Assembly (NCBI GenBank): GCA_027493625.1
Contig: JAOSKM010000001.1
Coordinates: 2,132,657-2,196,656 of the forward strand
Direction of reading: 5' to 3'
DNA from: Planctomycetota bacterium
GTDB taxonomy: Bacteria; Planctomycetota; UBA8742; UBA2392
DNA length: 64,000 bases
The translations under genes and the position numbers were made by a program. Positions 39,801 to 47,833 of this stretch are shown piece after piece (positions within the stretch are counted from its first letter, which is position 1; the number at the start of each line of letters is the position of its first letter). Under the pieces are notes generated by a model. The model was not told where the DNA came from. It worked only from the letters and a program-made list of their open reading frames with translations, and did no database searches.

Positions 39801-40492
39801 GCGGGCAGCGAGCCGCTGATCAGGTAGGAGGGCGATCCCTGCCAGGTGTACGGCGTGGCGCCGTTCACCGCGACGATGTCGGTGGAATAGAACGTGCCCT
39901 GCGCGCCTGTCGGCAGCGGCGAGGTGGTCGCGATCGCAAAACCCAGGTTGACCAGGTAGTCTTCCGTTTCGCCGTAAGTCAGCGCCGAAGATGGATTGGT
40001 CGGCGTGGAAGAGTAGGTAACGCGCACACGCAGACGCCGCAGGCCGCCGATGCCCGTGGGCGGGGTGAAGGTCATGTTGACCGGACCCGGCTGCGCCACA
40101 GTGGTGGCGGTGTAACAGACGCGTTCGTTGGCGTCGTCGAAGTCGCCATCGTTGTTGTAGTCGATCCAGACCGACGCGCCCATGTTGTAAGTATAGGTGC
40201 CGGTACCGAACGTGACCGTCACGGTATGCACACTGGCGGGAACCATGTTCGCCGGCGTCACCGTGCCGGTGTAGTCCGCATAGCAGGGCGAGGCCGTGCC
40301 CCCAGAGTTCAGCTTCTGCTGGATCGGCGATGCGCCGATCTTCAGCTCATAACTCTGGATGTGGAAGCCGTAGCCCGACAGATAGCTGTGCGACGGCGTC
40401 GGTGAATAGCCGCTGTAGGGCGGCTGCGCGGAAAGCGCCCCCGCCGCCAACGTCAGCAGCAGCGCCATCACCATGCCATGGGTTACTTTCAT
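36827..40492 (-). CDS. Giant surface protein with choice-of-anchor-D-like repeats (paralogue A)
   Basis: 1221 residues: signal peptide (MVMALLLTLAAGALSA), a GEVED-like domain (VWIDYNNDGDFDDANERV), a putative Ig domain (SPLPTGAQGTFYSTDIVAVN), a lectin/MAM-like region, then five ~115-residue repeats each with a DFGNQ / GTPILSG / FNV-type core (for example REGTTIGAVINSGDSAIGST), another Ig domain and a tail ending GCAAGTSGSHTG, a hydrophobic helix and RSVRRRA. GGGAGGAG precedes the ATG. Exported adhesin or cell-surface protein; about half its length is paralogous to the neighbouring gene. Confidence 0.82.
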   Translation of the reverse strand: MKVTHGMVMALLLTLAAGALSAQPPYSGYSPTPSHSYLSGYGFHIQSYELKIGASPIQQKLNSGGTASPCYADYTGTVTPANMVPASVHTVTVTFGTGTYTYNMGASVWIDYNNDGDFDDANERVCYTATTVAQPGPVNMTFTPPTGIGGLRRLRVRVTYSSTPTNPSSALTYGETEDYLVNLGFAIATTSPLPTGAQGTFYSTDIVAVNGATPYTWQGSPSYLISGSLPAGLSAAPVGNDLRISGTPTTPGTSTFTVSVTDNAAKNSQKQFQITIFPPPAAMPFTDDFSTDKGWQLAGQWSRGVAMAYTGTGPNRSEPGTDHSASSDNMILGHNRGGDYPNSMSSTEWATSPPINCAAATTVRLRYWRWIGVSPSDVAKIQITNNGVSWTDVWTAPSGSTTNDSAWTSCHHDISSVAAGNAVVQIRFGMGPTDSSIVNVGWCLDDLLIEQPAADMLVQETGATGPVITDGQAVGGGRNFGQIAVSTQSPPLTIYITNNGPTNIIFGTFNKVGSNPTDFYINGSALTNPLPPGQSTSFTVVFYRTTAGVSTATIEIPHNAAYSGTSPFEINLQGEAIVPQPIIRVNETTAGGTLVTHNLSPAGTIRDFGNQDINAGASAQITIFITNSGTGTLAISTPDMGGAWWTEYQIDSTGMQSQLTAGQSTSFKVAFDPGSQGQKDAVVRIAHTDGTQASPFYVPVTGNGTSSAGPVLRVHEGTVSGPQIAHADPATGGRDFGNQLVAAGATPPVTITIENGGGVAMTLGTPILSGTNPGEFVLTTTGFTNSVAAGASTSFQVAFDPTSVGTKLAQVTFTHDDTTVTSPFIVNVRGNGVTTAPDMDVRETDATGTLLANPAPATGILNFGTQDVNAGPTAAAVIYVENNGTANLTLGVPSFQTTTTEFQLMVSGFSGTIAPGGNATFSITFDPTTTGTHTAVVQFTHNDGAVGTPFILNLTGNAVRNAPLLEVREGTTIGAVINSGDSAIGSTVRDLGSVDVNGGNTFPGIIVIINNGTLNLNLGTPVLSGVNSADFSLNLASFNATVTPGNSTQIDVLFDPVLAGMKDCQVEFTHNDPGAPSPFIVRFLGTGTDPNAVLITTPELPAGMPDSQYGPLAMTASQGTTPYVWSVYSGNLPPGLTMSPGGVISGTPTGFGGNYQVIIRVADQTGATNEKTYTVVVTSANGSRKAEAGCAAGTSGSHTGLVLLTLLGILALSVRSVRRRA

Positions 40493-40707
40493 CTTTCAGT
40501 CTCCTCCCGAAACTGGCAGCCGAAATCAAGCCAACCACGTCCATGCCGCGGCGTTCCTCTTACGCCGCAGTGTTCGTGGTGAAGCTCGGCCGAAAATGTT
40601 CCGATCGCTACGCAGAGGTAAGCTTAACCACCGCAGGGACTTACTCAAATACTTTTTCGGTGCAAAATGTATGAGTTCGACCTTCGCTGAAAGGCTCGAC
40701 GTAAACA

Positions 40708-40739
40708 CAACAACCCGCCGTACTTACGGCGGGTTGTTG
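40708..40739 (-). terminator. Terminator after giant surface protein B
   Basis: A 15-base stem (40708-40722 with 40725-40739; sequence CAACAACCCGCCGTA and its complement) located 20 bases beyond the minus-strand stop of gene B. The minus-strand tail is moderately T-rich. Confidence 0.7.
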
Positions 40740-40758
40740 GCGTTGACTGTGTCTGATG

Positions 40759-43700
40759 TTACTCCGCCTGACGGCGGTGGAATCGTACACCGAAGGCGAT
40801 CAGGGCCAGCAGCGCCAGTATCGCTACCGCCGGGCCACTGCCGCTTCCAGCACTGCAACCGCTGCTCTTGGCGATGCCGCGGCCGGTCAACGCGCCCGCA
40901 ATGCCGATCGTGTACAGCTGCTCATCCGTTGCGCCACCGGCATCGGTGACCCGCACCGTAACCTTGAACTGACCACCGAAGCCCTGCGGGGTGCCGCTGA
41001 TCTCTCCCGTGGGGGAAAGCGTCAGGCCGGCCGGCATTGTGCCGCTGTACACCGACCAGGTGTAAGGCGTGGTGCCTTGAACTGCGTTGAGCTGCACCGG
41101 GCCGTAGGCCGCGCCGGCCGTGCCGGCCGGCAGAGAGGTGGTGGTGATGGTCACGCCGCTGGGGTCGATCGCCGTGCCCATCACCTTCACGATGTAAGGG
41201 CTGGGCTGCGTGCTGTCGTCCTGTGTGAACTCGATCTGCGCGTCCTTGATGCCGCCCAGCGTCGGGTCGAAGGTGACGCCGATGGTTGCGCTGGCACCCG
41301 GCGCCACCGAGGTGACGTAGCCGGACAGGCTCAGGGCAAACGAGCCGGCGTTGGGGCCGGCCAGGGTCGGCGTGCCGAGGTTCAGGTCCAGCGTGCCGTT
41401 GTTCACGATGAAGATCGTGATCGGCGCGGTGGCGCCCGCCGAAACGTCAATGCTGCCGCAGTCGCGACCGCCGCCCGCAACGGCCGCATCGCCGCTGCCG
41501 ATGTTGGCGCCGGCAGCGCTGCCCTCACGCACGCTGATCAGCGGCGAGTTGAGGATGCCGTTGCCGGTAACGTTCAGTACGTAGGGCGATCCGGTGGTCG
41601 GGTCGTCGTGGGTGAACTGCACGGTGGCGGTCTTGGCGCCCACGGAAGTGGGGTCGAAGGTGATCGAGAAGGTGGCGCTGGCGCCGATCGCGATCGTACC
41701 CGCAAAACCCGCGGTCTGCAGCTGGAACTCGCCGGGGTTCGTGCCCGCAAGCGTCGGCGTGCCCAGCGTCAGCGGGCCGGTGCCCGTGTTCTCCACGTAG
41801 ATCACCGCTGCCGCCGTGGGCCCCGAGTTGTAGTCCCAGTCGCCGAAGTTGAGGATGCCGGTAGCCGGTGCCGGGTTGGGCAGGACAGCGCCGGAACCGT
41901 TGGTGGCGCGCACGGTGGCGATGCCCGAGGTGTTGGTGCCGTTGCCCGTCACGTTGATGATGAAGGGGCTGGGAGTGCTGGTGTCGTTGTGGGTGAAGCT
42001 GACGGTCGCGTTTTTCTGGCCGATCGAGGTCGGGTCAAAGGCGATCGTGAACGAGGTGGAATTGCCCGGCGTCACCGGCGACACGATGGTCGCCGTGTTC
42101 AGCACGAACTCGCCGGGATCGGCGCCGCCCAGCACCGGGGTGCCGACCGTGAGGTCGCTGGTGCCGGTGTTGTTGATCACGATGGTCAGCGGCGCGGTCG
42201 GGCCGGCCGTGACCAGCTGGTTGCCGAAGTCGCGCCCGCCGGATGCCGCCGCGTTGTGCGCAACGGACGGACCGCCGGCGCCCTCGGTGACGTTGACAGA
42301 GGGGCCCGGCGAGGTGCCGTTACCCAGCACCGGAACCTGGTAAGGCGAAGGCTTGGTGCCGTCCGTGTGCGGGATGCGCACGTAGGCATCCTTCACGCCG
42401 ATGCTGCTGGGGTCAAATGCCACGGTGAACGTGGCGCTTGCCCCCGGCGCGATCGAGCTGGGCATGGAGGAGGTCACCACGTACTGGTCCCACCAGGTGC
42501 CGGCCATGTCGGGAGTCCCGAGGCCGAGCGCGCCCGTGCCGCTGTTCACGATGCAGATGGTGATCGGCGCGGTCGGGCCCGCGCTGATGTCCTGGTTGCC
42601 GAAATCGCGGATCGTGCCTGTGGCAGGGTCCTGGTGCGGGATGATGGTACCGGAGGAATTGGTGAGGCGCACCTCGATCACCGGCACAGGCTGGATCGCT
42701 TCACCTCGCACGTTGATTTCAAACGGAGTGGTACCCGAGCCGCTGGCATTGTGCTCGAGGTTGATGGTGGCCGTGCTGACGCCCACGGTCTGGCGGTAGA
42801 AGACGATGGTGAAGGTCGCGGTCTGGCCCACCGCCAGGGACGCGGGGAAACCGCCGGCATTGATGTAGAAGTCGGTGGGGTCCGAGCCGGTCTTGGTGAT
42901 ACCGGAGGGGAAGCTGATCGAGTTGGGGCCCATGTTCGATACCGCGATGGTCAGCGGGTTCGACTGGGTGCTGACGTTCACCTGGCCGAAGTCGCGCTGC
43001 CCGCCGACAGCCTCGTTGTCGGTGATGACGGTACCTGACACGCCGCCTTCACGGACCTCCATGTCCGGGCCCGGCTCTTCAATGGTGAAGTCGTCGATGC
43101 ACCAGCCCACGTTCTGGATACTGCCGTCAGTGGGGCCGACGCCGAAACGGACCTGCACCACCGGGTTGCCCGCCGCCACGGCGGAGATGTCGTAGTACAC
43201 CAGCGTCCAGGCCGTGTCGTTGACCGTCGAGCCGGAGGCCGGCACGTACACGTTGGTCCAGGTGCTGCCGTTGTTGGTGACCTGCACGATGCACTCGTCG
43301 TTGGGTGACACGCCCAGCCAGCGGTAGAACTTCAGACGCACGTTGGTCACGCCCGTGCAGTTGACCGGCGGTGAAACCGCCCACTCGGATGCTCCCATTC
43401 CGTTGGCGTAGTCGGCGCCGCGGTTGTGGCCGATAATCATGTTGTCCGCGGTGGACGTGTTGTCGGTGCCGGGCTCGCTGCGGTTCGGGCCGGTGGCTGA
43501 GCCCGTCACGGAATACGCGACTGCAGTGCCCCGCGACCAGCCTCCGGTCACCTGCCAGCCCTTGTCCGTGGAGAAATCGTCCGTGAACGGCATCGCCGCC
43601 GGTGGCGGCGCGACGTACACCGACATCTGTTTCTGGTAGGTGTCGCTCACCGCGTCCGTCACGCGCACGGTAAAGGTGTAGTTGCCCGCGGTGCCGCTGT

Positions 43701-44511
43701 TCGGCGTACCCGACAGGTTGTACGCATTGCCCACCTGGGCCAGGCTCAGGCCGGGCGGCAGCGTGCCGGAAATGAAGCTCCAGGTGTAGGGCGTGGTGCC
43801 CATGGTGGCCTGGATGTTCGTCGAGTACGCGGTCTGCTCCGCCGCCGTGGGAAGGTTGGACGGCGTGGTGATGCTCAGGCCATCGAAGGTGATGCGCATC
43901 GAGGGCACGTTGTTGCGCGTGTAGCTTGTCATGCCCGAGAAATCCCAGCTGTAGCCGCTGTCGCTGTAGCCGTACTTGGAACGCGCCGTGGACAGCTCGC
44001 GCCGGTAGGCGCCGCCGCCGGTAACGTAGCTGGTGCCGTCAATCGTGTAGTCGATCACCAGGTTGCTGCTGCCGTCCCACATGAACGGCGTGGTGAAGGT
44101 GAACGTGTACCAGCCTCCGACCGTAAACGCGCTCGGCGCCAGGGTGGTCGGTCCGTACACCTGGGTGAACCCGGTCTGCCAGCCGGTGGTTACCGAGGTG
44201 GCGGTAGTGTGCTTGATCCGGATGCGCAGGTTCTCGAGGTTCTTGCCAGGCAACTCCGAGCACTTGAACGCAATGGCCGAAATCGGCGCCGCGCCCGGCG
44301 CACCCGCTGCCATCAGCTCGCTCGCCAGGTACAGCGACTCCGTGCGGCAGTCGTGCCACCACGTATTGAATTCGTTGCCCGTGCCCGTGTAGCTGGTCTC
44401 CGTCTGGCCGGTCAGCACCTCGACCGTCAACTGCGCCGAAGCCGACGATGCGCAAAGCACCAGCAGCAACAGCAGGGCCCCCACCAGCCCCTTCCCTCTT
44501 CCGATTGACAT
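40759..44511 (-). CDS. Giant surface protein with choice-of-anchor-D-like repeats (paralogue B)
   Basis: 1250 residues from ATG 44511 (GGAGG seven bases upstream; the frame also opens at GTG 44523). Signal peptide (LVGALLLLLVLCASSASA), an N-terminal carbohydrate-binding-like domain, a putative Ig domain, a MAM/lectin-like region, then five ~115-residue repeats as in paralogue A, an Ig domain and a tail with SSGCSAGSGSG, a hydrophobic helix and RFHRRQAE. The N-terminal module differs from paralogue A, while residues from the first Ig domain onward align with it. Exported. Confidence 0.82.
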   Translation of the reverse strand: MSIGRGKGLVGALLLLLVLCASSASAQLTVEVLTGQTETSYTGTGNEFNTWWHDCRTESLYLASELMAAGAPGAAPISAIAFKCSELPGKNLENLRIRIKHTTATSVTTGWQTGFTQVYGPTTLAPSAFTVGGWYTFTFTTPFMWDGSSNLVIDYTIDGTSYVTGGGAYRRELSTARSKYGYSDSGYSWDFSGMTSYTRNNVPSMRITFDGLSITTPSNLPTAAEQTAYSTNIQATMGTTPYTWSFISGTLPPGLSLAQVGNAYNLSGTPNSGTAGNYTFTVRVTDAVSDTYQKQMSVYVAPPPAAMPFTDDFSTDKGWQVTGGWSRGTAVAYSVTGSATGPNRSEPGTDNTSTADNMIIGHNRGADYANGMGASEWAVSPPVNCTGVTNVRLKFYRWLGVSPNDECIVQVTNNGSTWTNVYVPASGSTVNDTAWTLVYYDISAVAAGNPVVQVRFGVGPTDGSIQNVGWCIDDFTIEEPGPDMEVREGGVSGTVITDNEAVGGQRDFGQVNVSTQSNPLTIAVSNMGPNSISFPSGITKTGSDPTDFYINAGGFPASLAVGQTATFTIVFYRQTVGVSTATINLEHNASGSGTTPFEINVRGEAIQPVPVIEVRLTNSSGTIIPHQDPATGTIRDFGNQDISAGPTAPITICIVNSGTGALGLGTPDMAGTWWDQYVVTSSMPSSIAPGASATFTVAFDPSSIGVKDAYVRIPHTDGTKPSPYQVPVLGNGTSPGPSVNVTEGAGGPSVAHNAAASGGRDFGNQLVTAGPTAPLTIVINNTGTSDLTVGTPVLGGADPGEFVLNTATIVSPVTPGNSTSFTIAFDPTSIGQKNATVSFTHNDTSTPSPFIINVTGNGTNTSGIATVRATNGSGAVLPNPAPATGILNFGDWDYNSGPTAAAVIYVENTGTGPLTLGTPTLAGTNPGEFQLQTAGFAGTIAIGASATFSITFDPTSVGAKTATVQFTHDDPTTGSPYVLNVTGNGILNSPLISVREGSAAGANIGSGDAAVAGGGRDCGSIDVSAGATAPITIFIVNNGTLDLNLGTPTLAGPNAGSFALSLSGYVTSVAPGASATIGVTFDPTLGGIKDAQIEFTQDDSTQPSPYIVKVMGTAIDPSGVTITTTSLPAGTAGAAYGPVQLNAVQGTTPYTWSVYSGTMPAGLTLSPTGEISGTPQGFGGQFKVTVRVTDAGGATDEQLYTIGIAGALTGRGIAKSSGCSAGSGSGPAVAILALLALIAFGVRFHRRQAE

Positions 44512-44590
44512 GAAGTCCTCCACACCTCGTGTTTACCGCGTTTCCCGCGCATCCCACATGCGCGGGCCCAGGGACCAGCCCCCAAACCGG

Positions 44591-45400
44591 TTACCCTGTC
44601 ACTGCTTCAGCCTGCCGGAGCGCCTCCGGCAACTGATCAACTGTCTTCGCGCGGTGCCACAGCCCCTCGAACAACATCCGCATGTTCTCCGCGAGGCCCT
44701 TGTTCGGCACCACCAGCCCCATTGACGTGCTGTCTTCTTCGGCCAGTTCAATCATAACAGACCGGCCGTCGATCACCATGAAGCGCAGCGGTACGCGCTC
44801 GATGAAACGTACGCAACCGCCCAGTTCTTCCGCGTTCTGGATCATTGCCGGCGCAACTACCGGGTCATCCAGCACGGCCAGATCGACCAGGTAGCGCAGC
44901 TTCACGCCGCGCTTGATCATGCTCAGATCCGCGGCCGTGTCCGGCCCCATCATCAGGGGCGCGCGCACTGCCACCACCAGTTCGCGCTCGGCGCTGTCGA
45001 ACGCTTCGTTGACCACGCCGACCACCTGGCTCGAGCGCACCAGGCGGATGCCCAGGCTGCCCGGGTCGTCGCTGGGCGCATCCGGCGCCTTGACCGCCAG
45101 GTCCTTCATGTCGGCCTGGGACTGCGTCAGCGATTCCTCGACACTGCGGCGGTAGTTTTCGAAGGCCTGCTCGGGCGGGATGCCGCGGTACAGCTTGACG
45201 TCGCCCAGCACCAGCTCGGCGAAGCCGCGCTCAACCAGGCTGCTCAGCGCGCCGTAAACCTTGCTTTGGGGCACACCCGACTTGCGCACCACGCGCGAGG
45301 CGGGCGCGCGGTTTTCGCCCAGCAGCGCGAGGTACACCTGTGCCTCGTAGCCGCTGAGGCCCATCTTCTTTAACTTCTGAATCCACTCATCGCGGTTCAC
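44591..45400 (-). CDS. TrmB family transcriptional regulator
   Basis: 269 residues with an N-terminal winged helix (MGLSGYEAQVYLALLGENRA, then VVRKSGVPQSKVYGALSSLV), a coiled-coil linker and a C-terminal sensor domain (FDSAERELVVAVRAP). Typical TrmB-type architecture, common in archaea and patchy in bacteria. It follows the giant surface genes on the same strand, but as their upstream neighbour with about 80 bases between, so it may control them. Ligand unknown. Confidence 0.88.
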   Translation of the reverse strand: MNRDEWIQKLKKMGLSGYEAQVYLALLGENRAPASRVVRKSGVPQSKVYGALSSLVERGFAELVLGDVKLYRGIPPEQAFENYRRSVEESLTQSQADMKDLAVKAPDAPSDDPGSLGIRLVRSSQVVGVVNEAFDSAERELVVAVRAPLMMGPDTAADLSMIKRGVKLRYLVDLAVLDDPVVAPAMIQNAEELGGCVRFIERVPLRFMVIDGRSVMIELAEEDSTSMGLVVPNKGLAENMRMLFEGLWHRAKTVDQLPEALRQAEAVTG

Positions 45401-45825
45401 GCAGATCTCCGACGTAATTGACTCGAAACCCGGGACATGACTGGTCCCTGGGCGCCCGGTCTTCTCACGTCAAAAATCACTCGTTGAGCGGCGCGCGCGG
45501 ACCTTCCTGGCGGGCAAAGCACATGCCCGTGTCGCGCGACTTGGTGGAGCGAGGCTTGTTCAGCAGTTGGCGCATAACTATTTTGTGCTCTTTAATGCTT
45601 CATCCTGCCCAGTGCAATGATTTTCCCTTGTTTCCAAGGCTTTTACCACGATTCTTTGTCCGTTGTGACAAACTTCCCGCACCCGCGTGCGCAACACACG
45701 GCCACTCAATGAGTTACAAGCGGGCACAGTTTCCATAATTTTTCCAACTCGCACTCCACAAATTTCGCTCGCCCCCGCAGCGCCCGGCTGCGCGTTCGTC
45801 GTCCTTCACCCGACGCGGGCTCTGC
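45401..45825. other. Intergenic region without a recognisable gene
   Basis: About 425 bases, locally AT-richer (45560-45760). It presumably holds the promoter of the TrmB-type gene. No reading frame here has protein-like composition. Confidence 0.5.
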
Positions 45826-45858
45826 AAAAAAAAAGCGCCACGGCATACGCCGTGACGC
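45826..45858 (-). terminator. Strong intrinsic terminator for the small membrane protein gene
   Basis: On the minus strand a GCGTCACGGC...GCCGTGGCGC hairpin (45835-45858) is followed by nine T (45826-45834 as A on plus). It lies about 40 bases after the stop of the 46-residue ORF, supporting that small gene. Confidence 0.88.
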
Positions 45859-45899
45859 CCCCGCATCGGGCAATGCGGGTGAGGAAACCTGTGCGAATG

Positions 45900-46040
45900 T
45901 CAGGCAGTGACGTGTGGATTGCCGGCGGCGGGCCCAGCGGCTTGGCCGCGAGCCAGTTCACGCTGCTGAAGCAGAGGCAGGATCAGCAGGGCGCCGCTCC
46001 ACACGACGCACATGATCACCCCGAGCGCGGCATAAAACAT
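45900..46040 (-). CDS. Small membrane protein (46 residues)
   Basis: MFYAALGVIMCVVWSGALLI begins a single TM helix, followed by a short hydrophilic Ala/Gly-rich tail. AAAGGGTGG precedes the ATG, and a textbook terminator lies just downstream. Divergent from the Rrf2 regulator. The same frame is open to 46313 but that part is antisense to the Rrf2 gene. No family recognised. Confidence 0.55.
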   Translation of the reverse strand: MFYAALGVIMCVVWSGALLILPLLQQRELARGQAAGPAAGNPHVTA

Positions 46041-46206
46041 GGTCCACCCTTTCTTGATCCGGCCACAAACAGATATTAGGACCTCAAGCTCTCGTAGTGT
46101 AGTGAATTGTGTCGAAAAATACCGGTCGTTGCGGGCATTCTGGACCTGTAAAATCCAACTTGCGCGCGCCAAAACCCTGCGTAACGTCACATCAAAGGGG
46201 CGCGAC

Positions 46207-46685
46207 TTGTTCTCACAGACTTCCGAATACGCCATCCGCACCATGATCGAGATCGCCACCCGCCCGGGCGGCGGGCCCGTCATGTCGGCCGAGCTGGCTG
46301 AGCTGTTGGGCATTCCGCCCTCCTACCTGGCCAAGCTGCTGCAGTCCCTGGTGCGCACGCGTCTGCTGACTTCCGTGCGCGGCAAGCAGGGCGGCTTTTC
46401 GCTGGCGCGCTCGGCCGCGAGCATCAAGCTGCGCGACATCATCGCGCCCTTTGAGGACCTGCAGAAATACGAGGAATGCATCCTGGGCCAGCCGGTCTGC
46501 AGCGACGCAGGTGCCTGCCCCCTGCATCACTTCTGGTCCGACGTGCGGACGCGCTTCGTGGAAGAGATCAAGACCAAGAGCCTGCAGGACCTGACGGACT
46601 TCCAGCTAAGCAAGCTGAACACCATGAACGCCGGCCTGTTCAAAAGGTAGGCCGAGTCCCCGGCAAGAAGGCCCTCAAAAAGTAG
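46207..46685 (+). CDS. Rrf2 family transcriptional regulator, 3' frameshift
   Basis: Winged-helix regulator from TTG 46207 (AAAGGGG upstream): TSEYAIRTMIEIATRP, the recognition helix MSAELAELLGIPPSYLAKLL, and a Cys triad CILGQPVCSDAGACPLHH like that which binds Fe-S or senses redox in IscR/NsrR-type proteins. As read it stops at 46650 (ending LFKR), but an A4 run at 46642-46645 has lost an A relative to a duplicated copy at 47753-47757; the restored end is FKKVGRVPGKKALKK, stopping at 46685. Confidence 0.88.
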
Positions 46686-46688
46686 GGA
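46569..46688. repeat. 120-bp duplication, copy 1 (3' end of the Rrf2 gene)
   Basis: Nearly identical to 47680-47800 in the same orientation. Differences are one extra A in copy 2 and a few substitutions near the end (GCCCTCAAAAAG versus TCCCTCAACAAG). Confidence 0.9.
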
Positions 46689-46689
46689 A

Positions 46690-47295
46690 GTAGGGACACG
46701 CAGCCGCGTGTCCCAGGGGAAAGGGATCTGGCTCGCGCCGAAGCCTTGGCGAAGGCGGGTGCCTGCCCCCTTTCGCCTGCCCGACATGCCCCAAGCCGTG
46801 GAGCCGACATCCTGTCTGCCACGTAGGGACACGCGGCGGCGTGTCCCTACCTCTTTGGCCCGTGGGGCAGACATCCTGTCTGCCATGGCAGGCTGGAAGC
46901 GCAATACTGCGGGGTTAAGGAGTTTCGCGGCAGACTCCGACGTGCAGATTGTATCGGCAGTCAGGCGCGGAGCGCCGTAACAATTGTTAGCCCCGCCGGT
47001 TGGCGCCTAGCGCAGCGAGGCGCCAACAAGGCGGGGGTTACGGGCAAAAGAGGTTTGAGAGGCGCGGAGCGCCGGCACAACGGCCGCTTGCGGCCGATCG
47101 GTCCTCGCGGCAAGCGCCGCGAGTGTGTCGGCGCTCCGCGCCTTTGATCGTTCTTCCGCCGATTACCCCCACCGAACGCCGGAGGCGTTCGGTGGGGGCT
47201 TCCACTGTGCAGGCGCTCCGCGCCACTGAGCTAAACCGACGACTGTTTCGCCTTTAACCCCGCAGTATTGGGCTGGAAGCCTGCCCCACGGGTCT
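46690..47295. other. Non-coding stretch packed with dispersed palindromic repeats
   Basis: No gene seen. Visible repeats: GTAGGGACACGC...GCGTGTCCC hairpins (46684-46712 and 46824-46850), GACATCCTGTCTGCC twice (46806-46820 and 46870-46884), a GCCGAAGCCTTGGCGAAGGCGG palindrome near 46738 (also at 59955) and several gcgcggagcgcc-type units (46966-47225). These look like REP-type sequences mobilised by the adjacent RAYT remnant. Confidence 0.55.
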
Positions 47296-47616
47296 CTACT
47301 TCTTGCGCGGCCGTCCGCGCGGACGAATCGTTGACTCCAGCCCCAGGTGGAAGTGGTTGGTCATCAACACCCAGCCCAGCAGGCGCATGGTGAATCGCTC
47401 GCAGGCCCGCCCTGAGTTCATCGAAGGGCCAGGGAAAGGATGCGCTCAAGGGCCGCAAAGCCTGCCCGCCGGCCTGTCCACTGAAGCTTCAGCGAAGGTG
47501 GAAGCCGAGGCGAAGGCTGGGTCTTCGGGCTTGTGGAATACTTTAGCCCGGCCGCTACCACGGTTGATAACGTGGAAGCAGATGCCACCGCAGGCTGCGC
47601 GAAGAGGTCGAGCCAT
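47296..47616 (-). pseudogene. REP-associated tyrosine transposase (RAYT) remnant
   Basis: The minus strand reads a RAYT N-terminus (MARPLRAACGGICFHVINRG, then AKVFHKPED), a REP-derived insertion, a shifted fragment GFAALERILSLA, a second REP-like insertion (PFDELRAG type), then the HUH core RLLGWVLMTNHFHLGLE and a basic end RPRGRPRKK. Intact RAYTs are about 150-250 residues; this one is internally disrupted by REP sequence and a stop, so non-functional. Confidence 0.75.
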
Positions 47617-47679
47617 ACCCGGACGCTACCAACTGTACAGAATACATCAAGATAAAGGAGCCTGACCCCTTTTTAGTTC

Positions 47680-47800
47680 CAAGACCAAGAGCCTGCAGGA
47701 CCTGACGGACTTCCAGCTAAGCAAGCTGAACACCATGAACGCCGGCCTGTTCAAAAAGGTAGGCCGAGTCCCCGGCAAGAAGTCCCTCAACAAGTAGGGA
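47680..47800. repeat. 120-bp duplication, copy 2 (stray Rrf2 3' end)
   Basis: Copy of the last ~38 codons of the Rrf2 gene, beginning at CAAGACCAAGAG, with no promoter or start. Copy 2 retains the full-length ending KKVGRVPGKKSLNK. It abuts a TGACCCCTTTTTAG sequence of the type that flanks RAYT/REP elements. Confidence 0.9.
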
Positions 47801-47833
47801 CGCGGCACAGGTATTCCCGCCTGTGTCGCAGGC

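Noticed and set aside
40756-43038. 760-codon plus-strand frame opposite surface protein B
   Set aside because: Antisense to a well-supported protein, with Arg/Gly/Ala-rich composition.
46039-46206. Longer N-terminus for the Rrf2 regulator
   Set aside because: Overlaps the start of the divergent small gene and adds non-family sequence; TTG 46207 with AAAGGGG fits the family start.
47303-47665. 120-codon plus-strand frame
   Set aside because: It is the complement of the RAYT remnant, whose minus strand carries the recognisable motifs.
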